DNA of 64,000 nucleotides from positions 248,001 through 312,000 of the forward strand of contig NZ_JRKI01000061.1 in the NCBI RefSeq assembly GCF_000935125.1, read 5' to 3'. This document shows positions 1-8,162 of the stretch, one piece after another. Position numbers and translations under genes: made by a program. Origin of the DNA: Streptomyces natalensis ATCC 27448 (GTDB lineage: Bacteria > Actinomycetota > Actinomycetes > Streptomycetales > Streptomycetaceae). The notes under the pieces are model-generated. The model did not search any database. It saw only the letters and a list, made by a program, of their open reading frames with translations, and had not been told where the DNA came from. Numbering within the stretch: position 1 is the stretch's first letter; each line of letters opens with the position of its first letter.

Positions 1-58
1 CGGCCCTTGACGCCGACTCGGCCTATGGGACACGTCCTGGTTACTGCAACCGCAACAA

Positions 59-784
59 CTAGGGCGTGAGTCGCGCCGCCAGACCATCGAGGACCCGGTC
101 GAGCCCGTACGCGAAGTTGTCGTCACGGATCCGCTGCGGATGCACGTCCTGCTGGGCGGAGCTTCCCGCGCGCAGCCGGGGGTGCTCCCGAGTGGCCTCG
201 TCGAAGGCCGGTCGCAGGCCCGCCACCCACTCCTGCTCGGTCTGGCCGCTGCGGGCGATCAGCGAGAGGTACGCGGCCTCGGCGGTCGCGATCCCGATGA
301 CGTACGCCATGAGCGTGGCCATGGCCTGGTCCATCTCGTCCGCGGGGAAGCCCGCCGCCTCGAACTGCGCGAGCAGCGCCGACGACATCCGCATGGCGTT
401 CGGGCCGATGTGGACGAGGCCGACCTGGCCCAGTGCGGGGGCGATCCACGGGTGGCGCAGGGTCATTGCCCGCAGCTCGGTGGCGGTGTGGGTGACGGCC
501 GCCCGCCACCGGGTCCCGTCGACGACCGTCGGTACGTCCGGTTCGCCGTAGACGTCGTCCACGACCAGCTCGATCAGCTCGTCCTTGTTGGCCACGTGCC
601 GGTACAAGGAGGTGGCAGCCGTCCCCAAGCGGGTGCCGAGCTTGCGCATGCTGAGCTCCTCGACGCCCTCCGCGTCCAGCAGACGGATCGCTTCGGCGAC
701 GATCTGCTCGCGGGTCAGGTGTTCCCGCTGCCGGGGGCGCGGCCGGGTCCACACCGAGGTGGTCGGCTTCTCGTCGTTCGGCAT
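59..784 (-). CDS. TetR-family transcriptional repressor
   Basis: The 241-residue protein has an N-terminal TetR helix-turn-helix (about residues 20-65, including LSMRKLGTRLGTAATSLYRH) and a C-terminal ligand/dimerisation domain of the tetracycline-repressor type. I chose the ATG at 784 because a GAGGG ribosome site lies 4 nt upstream. GTG 829 and ATG 826 are in frame and would add 14-15 residues, but the GAGGGG there sits too close to them. It is divergent from a serine hydrolase, and a perfect inverted repeat lies between the two, so it probably represses itself and that neighbour. Family membership is clear; the ligand is unknown. Confidence 0.9.
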   Translation of the reverse strand: MPNDEKPTTSVWTRPRPRQREHLTREQIVAEAIRLLDAEGVEELSMRKLGTRLGTAATSLYRHVANKDELIELVVDDVYGEPDVPTVVDGTRWRAAVTHTATELRAMTLRHPWIAPALGQVGLVHIGPNAMRMSSALLAQFEAAGFPADEMDQAMATLMAYVIGIATAEAAYLSLIARSGQTEQEWVAGLRPAFDEATREHPRLRAGSSAQQDVHPQRIRDDNFAYGLDRVLDGLAARLTP

Positions 785-845
785 GCGGCCCTCGTCCCTG
801 TTCGTCCCGCGTCGTCCCACGCCCATCACCCCTCACGTTAGCGCA

Positions 846-870
846 CGCTGTACGCACCTTGCGTACAGCG
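846..870. promoter_or_regulatory. Inverted-repeat operator, likely for the adjacent TetR protein
   Basis: Two 11-nt arms, CGCTGTACGCA and its exact complement, flank a 3-nt centre. Further half-sites (TGCGTACAG at 879-887, GTACGCA at 909-915) lie between here and the hydrolase start. The position between a divergent tetR gene and its neighbour is typical for this family. Confidence 0.75.
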
Positions 871-888
871 TTACGTCGTGCGTACAGT
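859..888 (+). promoter_or_regulatory. Candidate promoter of the serine hydrolase gene
   Basis: A TTGCGT -35-like hexamer (859-864) and a TACAGT -10-like hexamer (883-888) are separated by 18 nt. The right arm of the inverted repeat covers the -35 box, so bound repressor would block RNA polymerase. This is inferred from spacing and resemblance only. Confidence 0.5.
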
Positions 889-931
889 GTTCACATCGAG
901 AGAACGTCGTACGCATCGAAGGGGAGCTGAC

Positions 932-2386
932 ATGTCCGAGAACGTGAGCTGGGACGAGCAGGGCAACTGGGAGGCCAAGGGCGGCTGGGGGGCCAGGAAT
1001 TCGGCGGGCAAGAAGCTGGACCTCGCCCACTGGCAGAGCCGTCTCGACGCACTGCGCGCCGAGCACCACGTTCCGGCCGCTTCTCTCGCGATCCTGGTGG
1101 ACGGGACCGTCCACGAGTTGGCCAGCGGCGTGCTCCACCGCGGCACGGGCGTCACGGCGACGACCGACTCGGTCTACCAGATGGGCTCGATCGCCAAGAT
1201 CTACACCTCCACCCTGATCATGCGGCTCGTCGATTCAGGCCGACTGGACCTGGACGCACCGGTCGTGGACGTGCTGCCGGAGTTCTCGGTCGCCGACCCC
1301 GAGGCGACCAGGACCATCACCACGCGCCAACTGCTCAGCCACACAAGCGGTCTCACCTGCGACTTCACCTACGACAGCGGGCGCGGCGACGACTGCCTCG
1401 CCAAGTACGTCGAGGCCGCCAAGGACGTGGCGCTCGACTGCCCGCCCGGCACCGCGATTTCCTACAGCGGCATCGGGTACAACGTGCTCGGCCGGATCAT
1501 CGAGGTGGTCACGGGCCAGGTCTGGGACGAGGCCCTCAAGGACCTGCTCCTCACCCCGCTCGGCCTCACCCACACGATGACGCTTCCCGAGGAGGCGCTA
1601 CGGTTCCGCGCGGCGATGGGGCACCTCGGCGAGGCGGGTCAGGACCCGGACCCCGCACCGTCCTGGGACCTGATGCCGCGCTCGGCGGGCCCGTACGGCA
1701 GGGTCATCGCCACGGCCGGGGACGTCGCGCGGCTCGCGCAGATGCACCTCAACGGCGGTGTGGCGCAGGACGGCACGCGCGTGCTCTCCGAGGAGACGGT
1801 CGCACTGATGCAGCAGCGCGTGGTCGACTCCCCCGACAAGTGGACCGTCAGTGCGGACGGTTGGGGCCTCGGTTGGACGCTGTACGACTGGAACGGTGTC
1901 CGGGGATACGGACACGACGGCGCCTCGATCGGGCAGTACGGCTATCTGCGTGTGGTGCCGTCGGCGGGTGTCGCGGTCGCACTGCTCACCAACGGCGGCG
2001 GTGCGCGCGAGCTGTACGCGGCGCTCTACCGGGAACTCCTCGCCGAGTTGGCCGGGGTGACGATGCCGGAGCCCTTCGCCCCGCCGGCCCAGCCGCCCGT
2101 GGTCGACTTCGCACCGTTCGTCGGCACGTACCGGCGCGAGGGCGTGGTCATCACCGTGACCGAGCGGGACGGTGCGGGCCACGCGGTGTACGAGTTCGTC
2201 GACGGCATGAAGGACTTCTCCGAGCCCCTGGAAATAGACCTGGTCCCGGTGACGGAAACGGTCTTCGCGGGTACCGGGGTGGGCGCGGCGTTCAGCGAGG
2301 ACTATATGCCCGTGGTCTTCTCCACACTGGAGGACGGCACGGCCTGCGTCTACATCGGCATGCGCTGCGGCCCCAAGGTCGCCTAG
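932..2386 (+). CDS. Beta-lactamase-family serine hydrolase (class C / AmpC-like fold)
   Basis: The 484-residue protein has the penicillin-binding/AmpC-type hydrolase fold. The SxxK nucleophile motif is S86-I-A-K89, a Tyr motif Y-S-G lies at 178-180 (the general-base position), and an H-D-G motif near the end of the domain fits the third active-site element. A C-terminal extension of about 100 residues resembles the lipocalin-like tail often seen in these esterases and D-aminopeptidases. There is no signal peptide, so it is probably cytoplasmic. ATG 932 is chosen over an upstream in-frame start because GGGGAG lies 5 nt before it. It is probably induced by a ligand of the divergent TetR protein. 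The substrate cannot be told from sequence. Confidence 0.88.
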   Translation: MSENVSWDEQGNWEAKGGWGARNSAGKKLDLAHWQSRLDALRAEHHVPAASLAILVDGTVHELASGVLHRGTGVTATTDSVYQMGSIAKIYTSTLIMRLVDSGRLDLDAPVVDVLPEFSVADPEATRTITTRQLLSHTSGLTCDFTYDSGRGDDCLAKYVEAAKDVALDCPPGTAISYSGIGYNVLGRIIEVVTGQVWDEALKDLLLTPLGLTHTMTLPEEALRFRAAMGHLGEAGQDPDPAPSWDLMPRSAGPYGRVIATAGDVARLAQMHLNGGVAQDGTRVLSEETVALMQQRVVDSPDKWTVSADGWGLGWTLYDWNGVRGYGHDGASIGQYGYLRVVPSAGVAVALLTNGGGARELYAALYRELLAELAGVTMPEPFAPPAQPPVVDFAPFVGTYRREGVVITVTERDGAGHAVYEFVDGMKDFSEPLEIDLVPVTETVFAGTGVGAAFSEDYMPVVFSTLEDGTACVYIGMRCGPKVA

Positions 2387-2413
2387 CACGGCCACCTCCG
2401 CGACAGGGCTCAG

Positions 2414-2680
2414 CTAGTGGGCCGTCAGCAGCCCCACAACGATGCACACGGCCAGCACCACACCGAAGGCCAGTGTCACGCGCTTGGGATCCACTCCCGT
2501 GGAATGGCCTGAAGAACCACGACGCCGGAGGCCGGGGATCCAGACGAAGCCCTGCGAATCCCCGGTGTGATGGTGGTGGTTGCCGTGGTGGCCGTGGTGG
2601 CCCAACCCACCGCTGTGATGGTGCCCGCTGAATCCACCCCCGTGGTGGCCGCCCCCGCTGAATCCTCCGCCGCCGTGCAT
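2414..2680 (-). CDS. Small His/Gly-rich membrane-anchored protein
   Basis: The 88-residue protein is not recognised. Its first half is extremely rich in Gly and His, with runs such as GHHGHHGNHHHH. It ends in a hydrophobic helix of about 18 residues (VTLAFGVVLAVCIVVGLL) followed by a 3-residue tail, so it is probably tail-anchored. GGGGTGA lies 5 nt before the ATG. The His-rich part could bind metal ions, but nothing nearby confirms that. It is convergent with the serine hydrolase. Confidence 0.6.
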   Translation of the reverse strand: MHGGGGFSGGGHHGGGFSGHHHSGGLGHHGHHGNHHHHTGDSQGFVWIPGLRRRGSSGHSTGVDPKRVTLAFGVVLAVCIVVGLLTAH

Positions 2681-2911
2681 GGTGTTCACCCCGTTTGTTC
2701 GTGATCCGTTCTTCACCACCCCCTGCCCGGGTTCCGCCGGCCCACACCTGAACGGCCGAGGTCCTTGGGGCGTGTCCGCCGGAACGGAACCGACCCGTGG
2801 GACACGCCCTGGCTGTGCTGACCGGAGGATCACCGGAAGGGCGGCCCGTAACGGCCTCGTGGCAGCCGTGACGGCCGTGCGGTGCGGCGGCCCGGCCGTT
2901 CGGCATCGATG

Positions 2912-3766
2912 TCAGCTTGCGGTTGCGGTCGGCTGGGTCGCGGAAGCAACTGCTGCCGTGTCGGCGTGGCTTGTGTCGGCGTGGCTTGTGTCAGCGGTGC
3001 CCTCATCGGCGGTGCGCTCGATCTCGGCCTTGACCATCTTCTCCATCGGCTCGGCGGCGCCTGCCCCCGCGACGACCATCGCCACCAGGATGGCCACCAC
3101 GGTCAGCACCGTGCCCAGCCAGACCATCGTGTCCACCGGCACGGTGTAGGCGCCGATCACCTTGAGTACGCACTCGGTCAGCAGCGCACTCCCCCATATC
3201 GCCGAGAACCTCCGCTCGGCCCGCCGGAACCGCTCGGATCCCGCTATCAGCCGGTCCCACGCGGCGTCGCCGGCCGCGCTGCCCTTCGTCACCCACGGCT
3301 TGAGCCCCGCGGTCATCAGCGGACGCTTCATCCGCACGGAGAGCAGGATCGCTATCCCGACCACGCTGCTCACGGCGCTGTCCTTGGCGAGCATCAGGCG
3401 CGGATCGCCGGCCACCGTACTCATCACCAGCCCGACGGCGTTGACGATCAGTATCAGCAGTGCCAGGCCGTTGACGGTCCGGCTGCTGATCAGTCCCCAT
3501 ACCGTGCGCAGCGCAGGCACGACACTGCTCCAGCCCAGCGCGGCCACCGTGCTCAGCCCGAAGCCGTTGCTGAGGAGGTAGTACGAGGCCATCGGGATGC
3601 CGGCATCCACGATCAGCGGCACCAGGCTCTTCAGCAGCGGATTGGGGGGTTCGGGGGCGGCGGGGGCCTGGCTATGGGTGTCGGTCTGGGGTTGGGGATG
3701 AGACTTGGGCTGAGGATCAGACTTGGGCTGGGGATCAGACTTGGGCTGGGGCTGGGTGCGGCTCAC
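2912..3766 (-). CDS. VC0807-like integral membrane protein
   Basis: The 284-residue polytopic membrane protein resembles the VC0807 family, whose function is unknown. A Pro/Gln/Lys-rich N-terminus carries three near-identical KSDPQP-type repeats (residues about 9-24). Five or six hydrophobic segments follow, around residues 45-65, 75-95, 100-120, 135-150, 205-220 and 225-250. The C-terminus has a DTSHADTSHADT repeat. The paired terminal repeats are low-complexity and cytosolic by prediction. It is monocistronic. Confidence 0.75.
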   Translation of the reverse strand: MSRTQPQPKSDPQPKSDPQPKSHPQPQTDTHSQAPAAPEPPNPLLKSLVPLIVDAGIPMASYYLLSNGFGLSTVAALGWSSVVPALRTVWGLISSRTVNGLALLILIVNAVGLVMSTVAGDPRLMLAKDSAVSSVVGIAILLSVRMKRPLMTAGLKPWVTKGSAAGDAAWDRLIAGSERFRRAERRFSAIWGSALLTECVLKVIGAYTVPVDTMVWLGTVLTVVAILVAMVVAGAGAAEPMEKMVKAEIERTADEGTADTSHADTSHADTAAVASATQPTATAS

Positions 3767-4198
3767 TGTGGACTCCCCCGAGTTGGGCCATGGACGGTTG
3801 CTGCTGCTTCTTCGTTCTTCTGACGTCTAAATCTTCGGTCACGGCTGCGCTTCGCAACAGTCACGCCTGTCCCGAGACATCGGTGACATTTGTCAGCGGT
3901 GGCGCCGGGAGCCGTCCGGCCGGAAGCCGGTGGGGCGGTACCAGGTTCCGGCCCGCCGGACGGCGGTGCGTCGGCCGACCAACCAAAGAACCCGGGCAGA
4001 GAACCCGACTCACCTACCGCCGCCCCAACTCCTCACCCTATCGGGTGACTTGGGCAGGAAAGCGTCCGGAATGCGGTTACGCTCGCCCCGACAGCGCGTC
4101 AGCGCTGCTGACCACCACAACCGGACACAGAAACGGCCCCCGGCGGGACTGCCATCCCGACCCGAGGGCCTGATCACGAGGAAGAGGAGACCTTCCCG
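3767..4198. other. 432-bp intergenic region with two inverted repeats
   Basis: No convincing gene. Ten-nt arms GCCGTCCGGC (3911-3920) and GCCGGACGGC (3955-3964) are exact complements with a 34-nt loop. A second inverted repeat, CAGCGC/GCGCTG around GTCA (4092-4107), lies just downstream of a TTACGCT box that could be a -10 element for the rightward gene. GAGGAG precedes that gene's ATG. Confidence 0.4.
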
Positions 4199-5029
4199 AT
4201 GACTTCACGTCATTCTAGCGCGCCGTCGCGCGCCGCCGGCGGCGTCACACACATCCGTGCCCGCCAGACCTCGCACTTCACCGTCCTCGCCAACCGCCTT
4301 GCGCAGCGCGCCGGTAGCGCGGTCACGGTCGGCGTCGCCGCGTACATCCTGTCGCTGCCCGATGGGTCGCCGGTCACCATTCAGGCGCTCTGTGCGCACT
4401 TCGCCGAGGGCAAGGTCGTGATCTCGGCGGCGTTGCGGGAGCTGGAGGACGGGGGATGGCTGGAGCGCCGCGTCGAGCGGGGGCCGGGCGGGCGGATCGT
4501 GACGCGGACCTTCGCCTACGACCTGCCGGGGGCCGTGCCGGAGAAAACGGAGGAGACGGAGGAGACGGCCGGGGTCCAGGAAGCGGCCTACGTCCAAGAG
4601 GCGGCAGGCAGCCGGGAAACGGAGACGGCGACAGAAGCGGAGCCGGCCGGCGCGCCCGCGCCCCCGGCCGCCGACCTGCTCGTGCGCCTCCGCCACCGCG
4701 ATCGTCGGCTCCTTCTCTCCGAGCGGGAGATCGCCGCGCTGGCCCCGGCCGTCGCGGAGTGGCTCGACCGGGGCATCGCCCCGCAGGCGATCACCGCCGC
4801 CCTGACCGACGGTCTCCCTCCCCGTATCAACCGCCGGCCGGCCCGGCTCCTCGCGCATCGTCTGGCCGTACTGCGGCCACCCGCCCCCATGGGCCCGCCG
4901 CCGGGGACCGGCCGCTCGCCCGTCGTCCCGCTACAGAACTGCGACGGCTGCGATCGCGCCTTCCGCGCCGATCGCCCCGGGTGCTGCCTGAGCTGCCGGG
5001 CGCCGGAGAGGGGGCACCATGCCGCATGA
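4199..5029 (+). CDS. Winged-helix DNA-binding protein with C-terminal Cys motif
   Basis: The 276-residue protein has a winged-helix domain at about residues 20-100 (HFTVLANRLAQRAGSAVTVG through a basic wing, LERRVERGPGGRIVTRTF). An acidic, Ala/Glu-rich linker (about 105-150) and a second helical domain follow. It ends in CDGCDRAFRADRPGCCLSC, a CxxC...CCxxC arrangement that probably binds zinc. This architecture is common in streptomycete helix-turn-helix proteins of unknown role. GAGGAG lies upstream of ATG 4199. Confidence 0.75.
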   Translation: MTSRHSSAPSRAAGGVTHIRARQTSHFTVLANRLAQRAGSAVTVGVAAYILSLPDGSPVTIQALCAHFAEGKVVISAALRELEDGGWLERRVERGPGGRIVTRTFAYDLPGAVPEKTEETEETAGVQEAAYVQEAAGSRETETATEAEPAGAPAPPAADLLVRLRHRDRRLLLSEREIAALAPAVAEWLDRGIAPQAITAALTDGLPPRINRRPARLLAHRLAVLRPPAPMGPPPGTGRSPVVPLQNCDGCDRAFRADRPGCCLSCRAPERGHHAA

Positions 5030-5080
5030 GCCGATCTGCGCCGGGCTGCCCGCCGCCGACGGCGCAGAGGAACCGGCGCG

Positions 5081-6229
5081 CTACGCCCCCGCCCCCACCC
5101 GCCGCTCCGTCGTCGCGATGGTGGCCGAGCCGACCACGCGGGTGCCGTCGTAGAGGACGATGGCCTGGCCGGGGGCGACGCCGCGGGCGGGGGTGGTGAA
5201 GGAGACCCGCAGTTCGGTGCCGTCGACGAGCTCGGCGGTGACCTCGGTTTCGTCGCCGTGGGCGCGGAGCTGGGCGGTGTAGGCGGCCGGGCCGGATGTC
5301 GGGGGGCGGCCGCACCAGCGGGGGCGGATGGCGGTGAGGGCGGTGACGTCGAGGGAGGCGGCGGGGCCGACGGTCACGGTGTTGGTGACCGGGGAGATGT
5401 CCAGGACGTAGCGCGGTTTGCCGTCCGGGGCGGGGCGGCCGATGCGCAGACCCTTGCGCTGGCCGATGGTGAAGCCGTACGCGCCCTCGTGGCTGCCGAC
5501 GACCGTGCCGGACTCGTCGACGATGTCGCCCTCGGCGGCGCCCAGGCGCTTGGCGAGGAAGCCCTGGGTGTCGCCGTCGGCGATGAAGCAGATGTCGTGA
5601 CTGTCGGGCTTCTTGGCGACGAACAGGCCGCGGCGGGCGGCCTCTTCGCGGATTTCGGCCTTGGTGGTGCGGGTGTCGCCCAGCGGGAACATGGCGTGCG
5701 CCAGCTGGCGGTCGTCCAGGACGCCGAGGACGTAGGACTGGTCCTTGGCCATGTCGGAGGCGCGGTGGAGTTCGCGGCTTCCGTCCGGGTTCGTCACGAC
5801 CGTGGCGTAATGGCCGGTGCACACGGCGTCGAAGCCGAGGGCGAGGGCCTTGTCCAGGAGGGCGGCGAACTTGATCTTCTCGTTGCAGCGCAGGCAGGGG
5901 TTGGGGGTGCGCCCGGCCTCGTACTCGGCGATGAAGTCGTCGACGACGTCCTCGCGGAAGCGTTCGGCCAGGTCCCAGACGTAGAAGGGGATGCCGATGA
6001 CGTCGGCGGCGCGGCGCGCGTCGTGGGAGTCCTCGATGGTGCAGCAGCCGCGCGCGCCCGTACGGAACGATTTGGGGTTCTCGGAGAGCGCGAGATGCAC
6101 GCCGGTCACATCGTGGCCCGCCTCGGCGGCGCGGGCGGCGGCGACGGCGGAGTCGACACCGCCGGACATGGCGGCGAGTACGCGGAGGCGGCGGGGGGCG
6201 TCATCGGTCCGGGGGGCGTCATCAGTCAT
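5081..6229 (-). CDS. mnmA: tRNA-specific 2-thiouridylase MnmA
   Basis: MnmA thiolates U34 of the Glu, Gln and Lys tRNAs, activating the base with ATP and delivering sulfur as a persulfide. The 382-residue protein has the PP-loop SGGVDS (22-27), the first catalytic cysteine in NPCLRC (C113) and the persulfide cysteine in SHDICF (C215). These are followed by the central and beta-barrel C-terminal domains, at normal family length. It lies 139 nt downstream of a cysteine desulfurase on the same strand, its expected sulfur donor. A GC-rich spacer with five GGCAG repeats separates the two. Confidence 0.97.
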   Translation of the reverse strand: MTDDAPRTDDAPRRLRVLAAMSGGVDSAVAAARAAEAGHDVTGVHLALSENPKSFRTGARGCCTIEDSHDARRAADVIGIPFYVWDLAERFREDVVDDFIAEYEAGRTPNPCLRCNEKIKFAALLDKALALGFDAVCTGHYATVVTNPDGSRELHRASDMAKDQSYVLGVLDDRQLAHAMFPLGDTRTTKAEIREEAARRGLFVAKKPDSHDICFIADGDTQGFLAKRLGAAEGDIVDESGTVVGSHEGAYGFTIGQRKGLRIGRPAPDGKPRYVLDISPVTNTVTVGPAASLDVTALTAIRPRWCGRPPTSGPAAYTAQLRAHGDETEVTAELVDGTELRVSFTTPARGVAPGQAIVLYDGTRVVGSATIATTERRVGAGA

Positions 6230-6340
6230 AGCCCGTCCAGGGTAAGCGGAAGTCCCGCCGGGGCGGAAAGCTGTGGAAAACCGCGGGCGCCCGGCCCGGC
6301 CCCCGCCGGCCCATAGGGGCCCCCTGCCCCGCCCCGCCAG

Positions 6341-6365
6341 GGCAGGGCAGGGCAGGGCAGGGCAG
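6341..6365. repeat. GGCAG pentanucleotide tandem repeat (x5)
   Basis: Five exact copies lie directly after the cysteine desulfurase stop, in the spacer before mnmA. CCCTGCCC at 6322-6329 can pair with GGGCAGGG in the array, so a hairpin of slippage-variable length could form between the two genes. Confidence 0.7.
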
Positions 6366-6368
6366 GAC

Positions 6369-7538
6369 CTAGCTCAGCCCCGCGCTGCGGGCCCGTTCGA
6401 CCACCGGGCCGATGGCGTCGGCGACGGCCGACACGTCCTGGGCGGTGGAGGTGTGGCCGAGGGAGAAGCGCAGGGTGCCCCGGGCGAGGGCGGGGGACAT
6501 ACCGGTGGCGAGGAGGACGTGGCTGGGCTGGGCGACGCCGGCGGTGCAGGCGGAGCCCGTGGAGCATTCGATGCCCTGGGCGTCCAGGAGGAGCAGGAGG
6601 GAGTCGCCCTCGCAGCCGGGGAAGGAGAAGTGGGCGTTGGCGGGGAGGCGGCCCGCGGGGTCCGGGTCGCCGCCGAGGACGGCGTCGGGGGCGGCGGCTC
6701 GGACGGCCTTTATCAGGTCGTCGCGCAGGGCTCCGATGTCGCGGTCGAATTCCTCGCGGTGGGCGACGGCGTACCGGCCCGCCGCGGCGAAGGCGGCGAT
6801 GGCGGGGGTGTCGAGGGTGCCGGAGCGGACGTGGCGCTCCTGGCCGCCGCCGTGCAGCACCGGCACGGGCGCGTACGCGCGGCCCAGGAGCAGGGCGCCG
6901 ATGCCGTAGGGCCCGCCGATCTTGTGCGCGGAGACGGTCATCGCGGCGAGGCCGGAGGCACCGAAGTCGACGTCGAGCTGGCCGAACGCCTGGACCGCGT
7001 CGGCGTGCAACGGGACGTCGAACTCCGTTGCCACCGCGGACAGTTCGTGGACCGGCTGGATGGTGCCGATCTCGTTGTTGGCCCACATGACGGTGGCCAG
7101 CGCGACATCGCCGGGGTTGCGGGCAATGGCCTCGCGCAGGGCGTCGGGGTGCACCCGGCCGTAGCTGTCGACCGGCAGCCACTCGACGGTGGCGCCCTCG
7201 TGCTCGGCGAGCCACTCGACGGCGTCCAGGACGGCGTGGTGCTCGACGGGGCTGGCCAGGACCCGGGTGCGGGCCGGGTCGGCGGCCCGGCGGGCCCAGT
7301 ACAGGCCCTTGACCGCGAGGTTGTCGGCCTCGGTGCCGCCCGCCGTGAAGACGACTTCACTGGGGCGCGCGCCGAGCGAGGCGGCGAGCGATTCCCGCGC
7401 CTCCTCGACGGTACGCCGGGCCCGCCGGCCGGCGGCGTGCAGGGAGGACGCGTTGCCGGTGACGGTCAGCTGGGCGGTCATCGCCTGCACCGCCTCCGGA
7501 AGCATCGGGGTGGTGGCGGCGTGGTCGAGGTAAACCAT
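6369..7538 (-). CDS. Cysteine desulfurase (NifS/IscS family)
   Basis: This PLP enzyme converts cysteine to alanine and an enzyme-bound persulfide. The 389-residue protein begins MVYLDHAATTPM, the classic N-terminus. The PLP lysine is K206 in SAHKIGGPYG, PLP-binding residues lie in HADAVQAFGQ, and the catalytic cysteine is C331 in GSACTAG. ATG 7538 is chosen because the YLDHAATTP motif normally starts within a few residues of the N-terminus; no strong ribosome site is visible. With mnmA directly downstream, the pair forms a tRNA-thiolation sulfur relay. Confidence 0.95.
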   Translation of the reverse strand: MVYLDHAATTPMLPEAVQAMTAQLTVTGNASSLHAAGRRARRTVEEARESLAASLGARPSEVVFTAGGTEADNLAVKGLYWARRAADPARTRVLASPVEHHAVLDAVEWLAEHEGATVEWLPVDSYGRVHPDALREAIARNPGDVALATVMWANNEIGTIQPVHELSAVATEFDVPLHADAVQAFGQLDVDFGASGLAAMTVSAHKIGGPYGIGALLLGRAYAPVPVLHGGGQERHVRSGTLDTPAIAAFAAAGRYAVAHREEFDRDIGALRDDLIKAVRAAAPDAVLGGDPDPAGRLPANAHFSFPGCEGDSLLLLLDAQGIECSTGSACTAGVAQPSHVLLATGMSPALARGTLRFSLGHTSTAQDVSAVADAIGPVVERARSAGLS

Positions 7539-7640
7539 GGTGCGCACGATTCTACGAGCAGGCGCGGGAGGGGTTGGGGGCGCATGTCGGGCGCGGTGGC
7601 GCATCCGCTGGGCGCCGTGCCCTGTCAACACAAGGCGCGC

Positions 7641-7654
7641 GAAGTGTACACTTC
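7641..7654. promoter_or_regulatory. Perfect 14-bp palindrome, toxin-antitoxin operator/promoter
   Basis: GAAGTGTACACTTC is self-complementary and contains the TGTACA core known from YefM-YoeB autoregulation. TACACT (7647-7652) can act as -10, putting the transcript start at about 7659-7660, on the antitoxin ATG. A bound antitoxin would therefore cover the -10 box. Confidence 0.75.
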
Positions 7655-7659
7655 TTTGC

Positions 7660-7914
7660 ATGAGTGACACGGTGTCCATGACAGAGGCCAGAACGCGCTT
7701 CGGATCACTGGTCCGAAGGACCGCACTCGCACGAGAGCGCATCACCATCACCGACCATGGCCAGGCCGCGGCCGTCTTGATAAACCCCCAGGAGTTGGCG
7801 GACTTGGAGGACGCCCTGGCGCTCTACGAGCACCGCGCACGCCAAGCCGCGGGATCGTTCCACGGCATCCCGCACGACGTGGCACGCGAGCGACTTGGCC
7901 TGGAGCCTGAATGA
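7660..7914 (+). CDS. Phd/YefM-family antitoxin
   Basis: The 84-residue protein has the Phd/YefM DNA-binding and dimerisation N-terminus: VSMTEARTRFGSLVRRT, then ITITDHGQAAAVLINPQE. A C-terminal tail (from about residue 50) would wrap the toxin. It overlaps the toxin gene by 4 bp (ATGA), so the two are translationally coupled. Only 5 nt separate the start codon from the palindrome and no ribosome site is visible, which suggests a leaderless mRNA. Confidence 0.92.
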   Translation: MSDTVSMTEARTRFGSLVRRTALARERITITDHGQAAAVLINPQELADLEDALALYEHRARQAAGSFHGIPHDVARERLGLEPE

Positions 7915-8162
7915 GCCACACCATCATCTGGGACGAGGCGGCCCTGGACACGGCGGCTCGGTTCCTCAAAGACGACCCCGAGGGCTTACGTCAACTTTTT
8001 GCGTCCATTGACCTCTTGGCGGACTCCCCACGCCCTGCGGGCTCCATTCCCTACGGTTCACCGGATGTCCGCCGCATCCATTGCGGCAGATACCGCGCGC
8101 TCTACGAGATCAGCGACTCAACGGTCACGGTCATCGTCATCCACATCGGGCGGGCAGCCTGA
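7911..8162 (+). CDS. RelE/ParE-family toxin
   Basis: The 83-residue toxin has the RelE/ParE fold: an N-terminal strand (HTIIWDEAALDTAARFL), two helices, then the conserved GSPDVRRIHCGRYRALYEI...VIVIHIGRA. In RelE relatives the R/Y/H residues of this segment cleave ribosome-bound mRNA; ParE relatives poison gyrase. I cannot distinguish the two firmly, but the RCGRYR-type motif favours RelE. Codon 26 (7986-7988) is TTA, followed by CTT TTT, which is unusual for this genome. The gene directly abuts a truncated hydrolase gene. Confidence 0.9.
   Translation: MSHTIIWDEAALDTAARFLKDDPEGLRQLFASIDLLADSPRPAGSIPYGSPDVRRIHCGRYRALYEISDSTVTVIVIHIGRAA

Noticed and set aside
1..58. Partial gene at the left edge
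   Set aside because: The 58 bases before the TetR stop show no recognisable coding segment in any frame, and the stretch is too short to judge.
3790..4173. 127-codon rightward ORF in the 3.8-4.2 kb gap
   Set aside because: Cys/Phe-rich start and Arg/Pro-rich remainder with no domain and no ribosome site. The inverted repeats within it suggest regulatory DNA.
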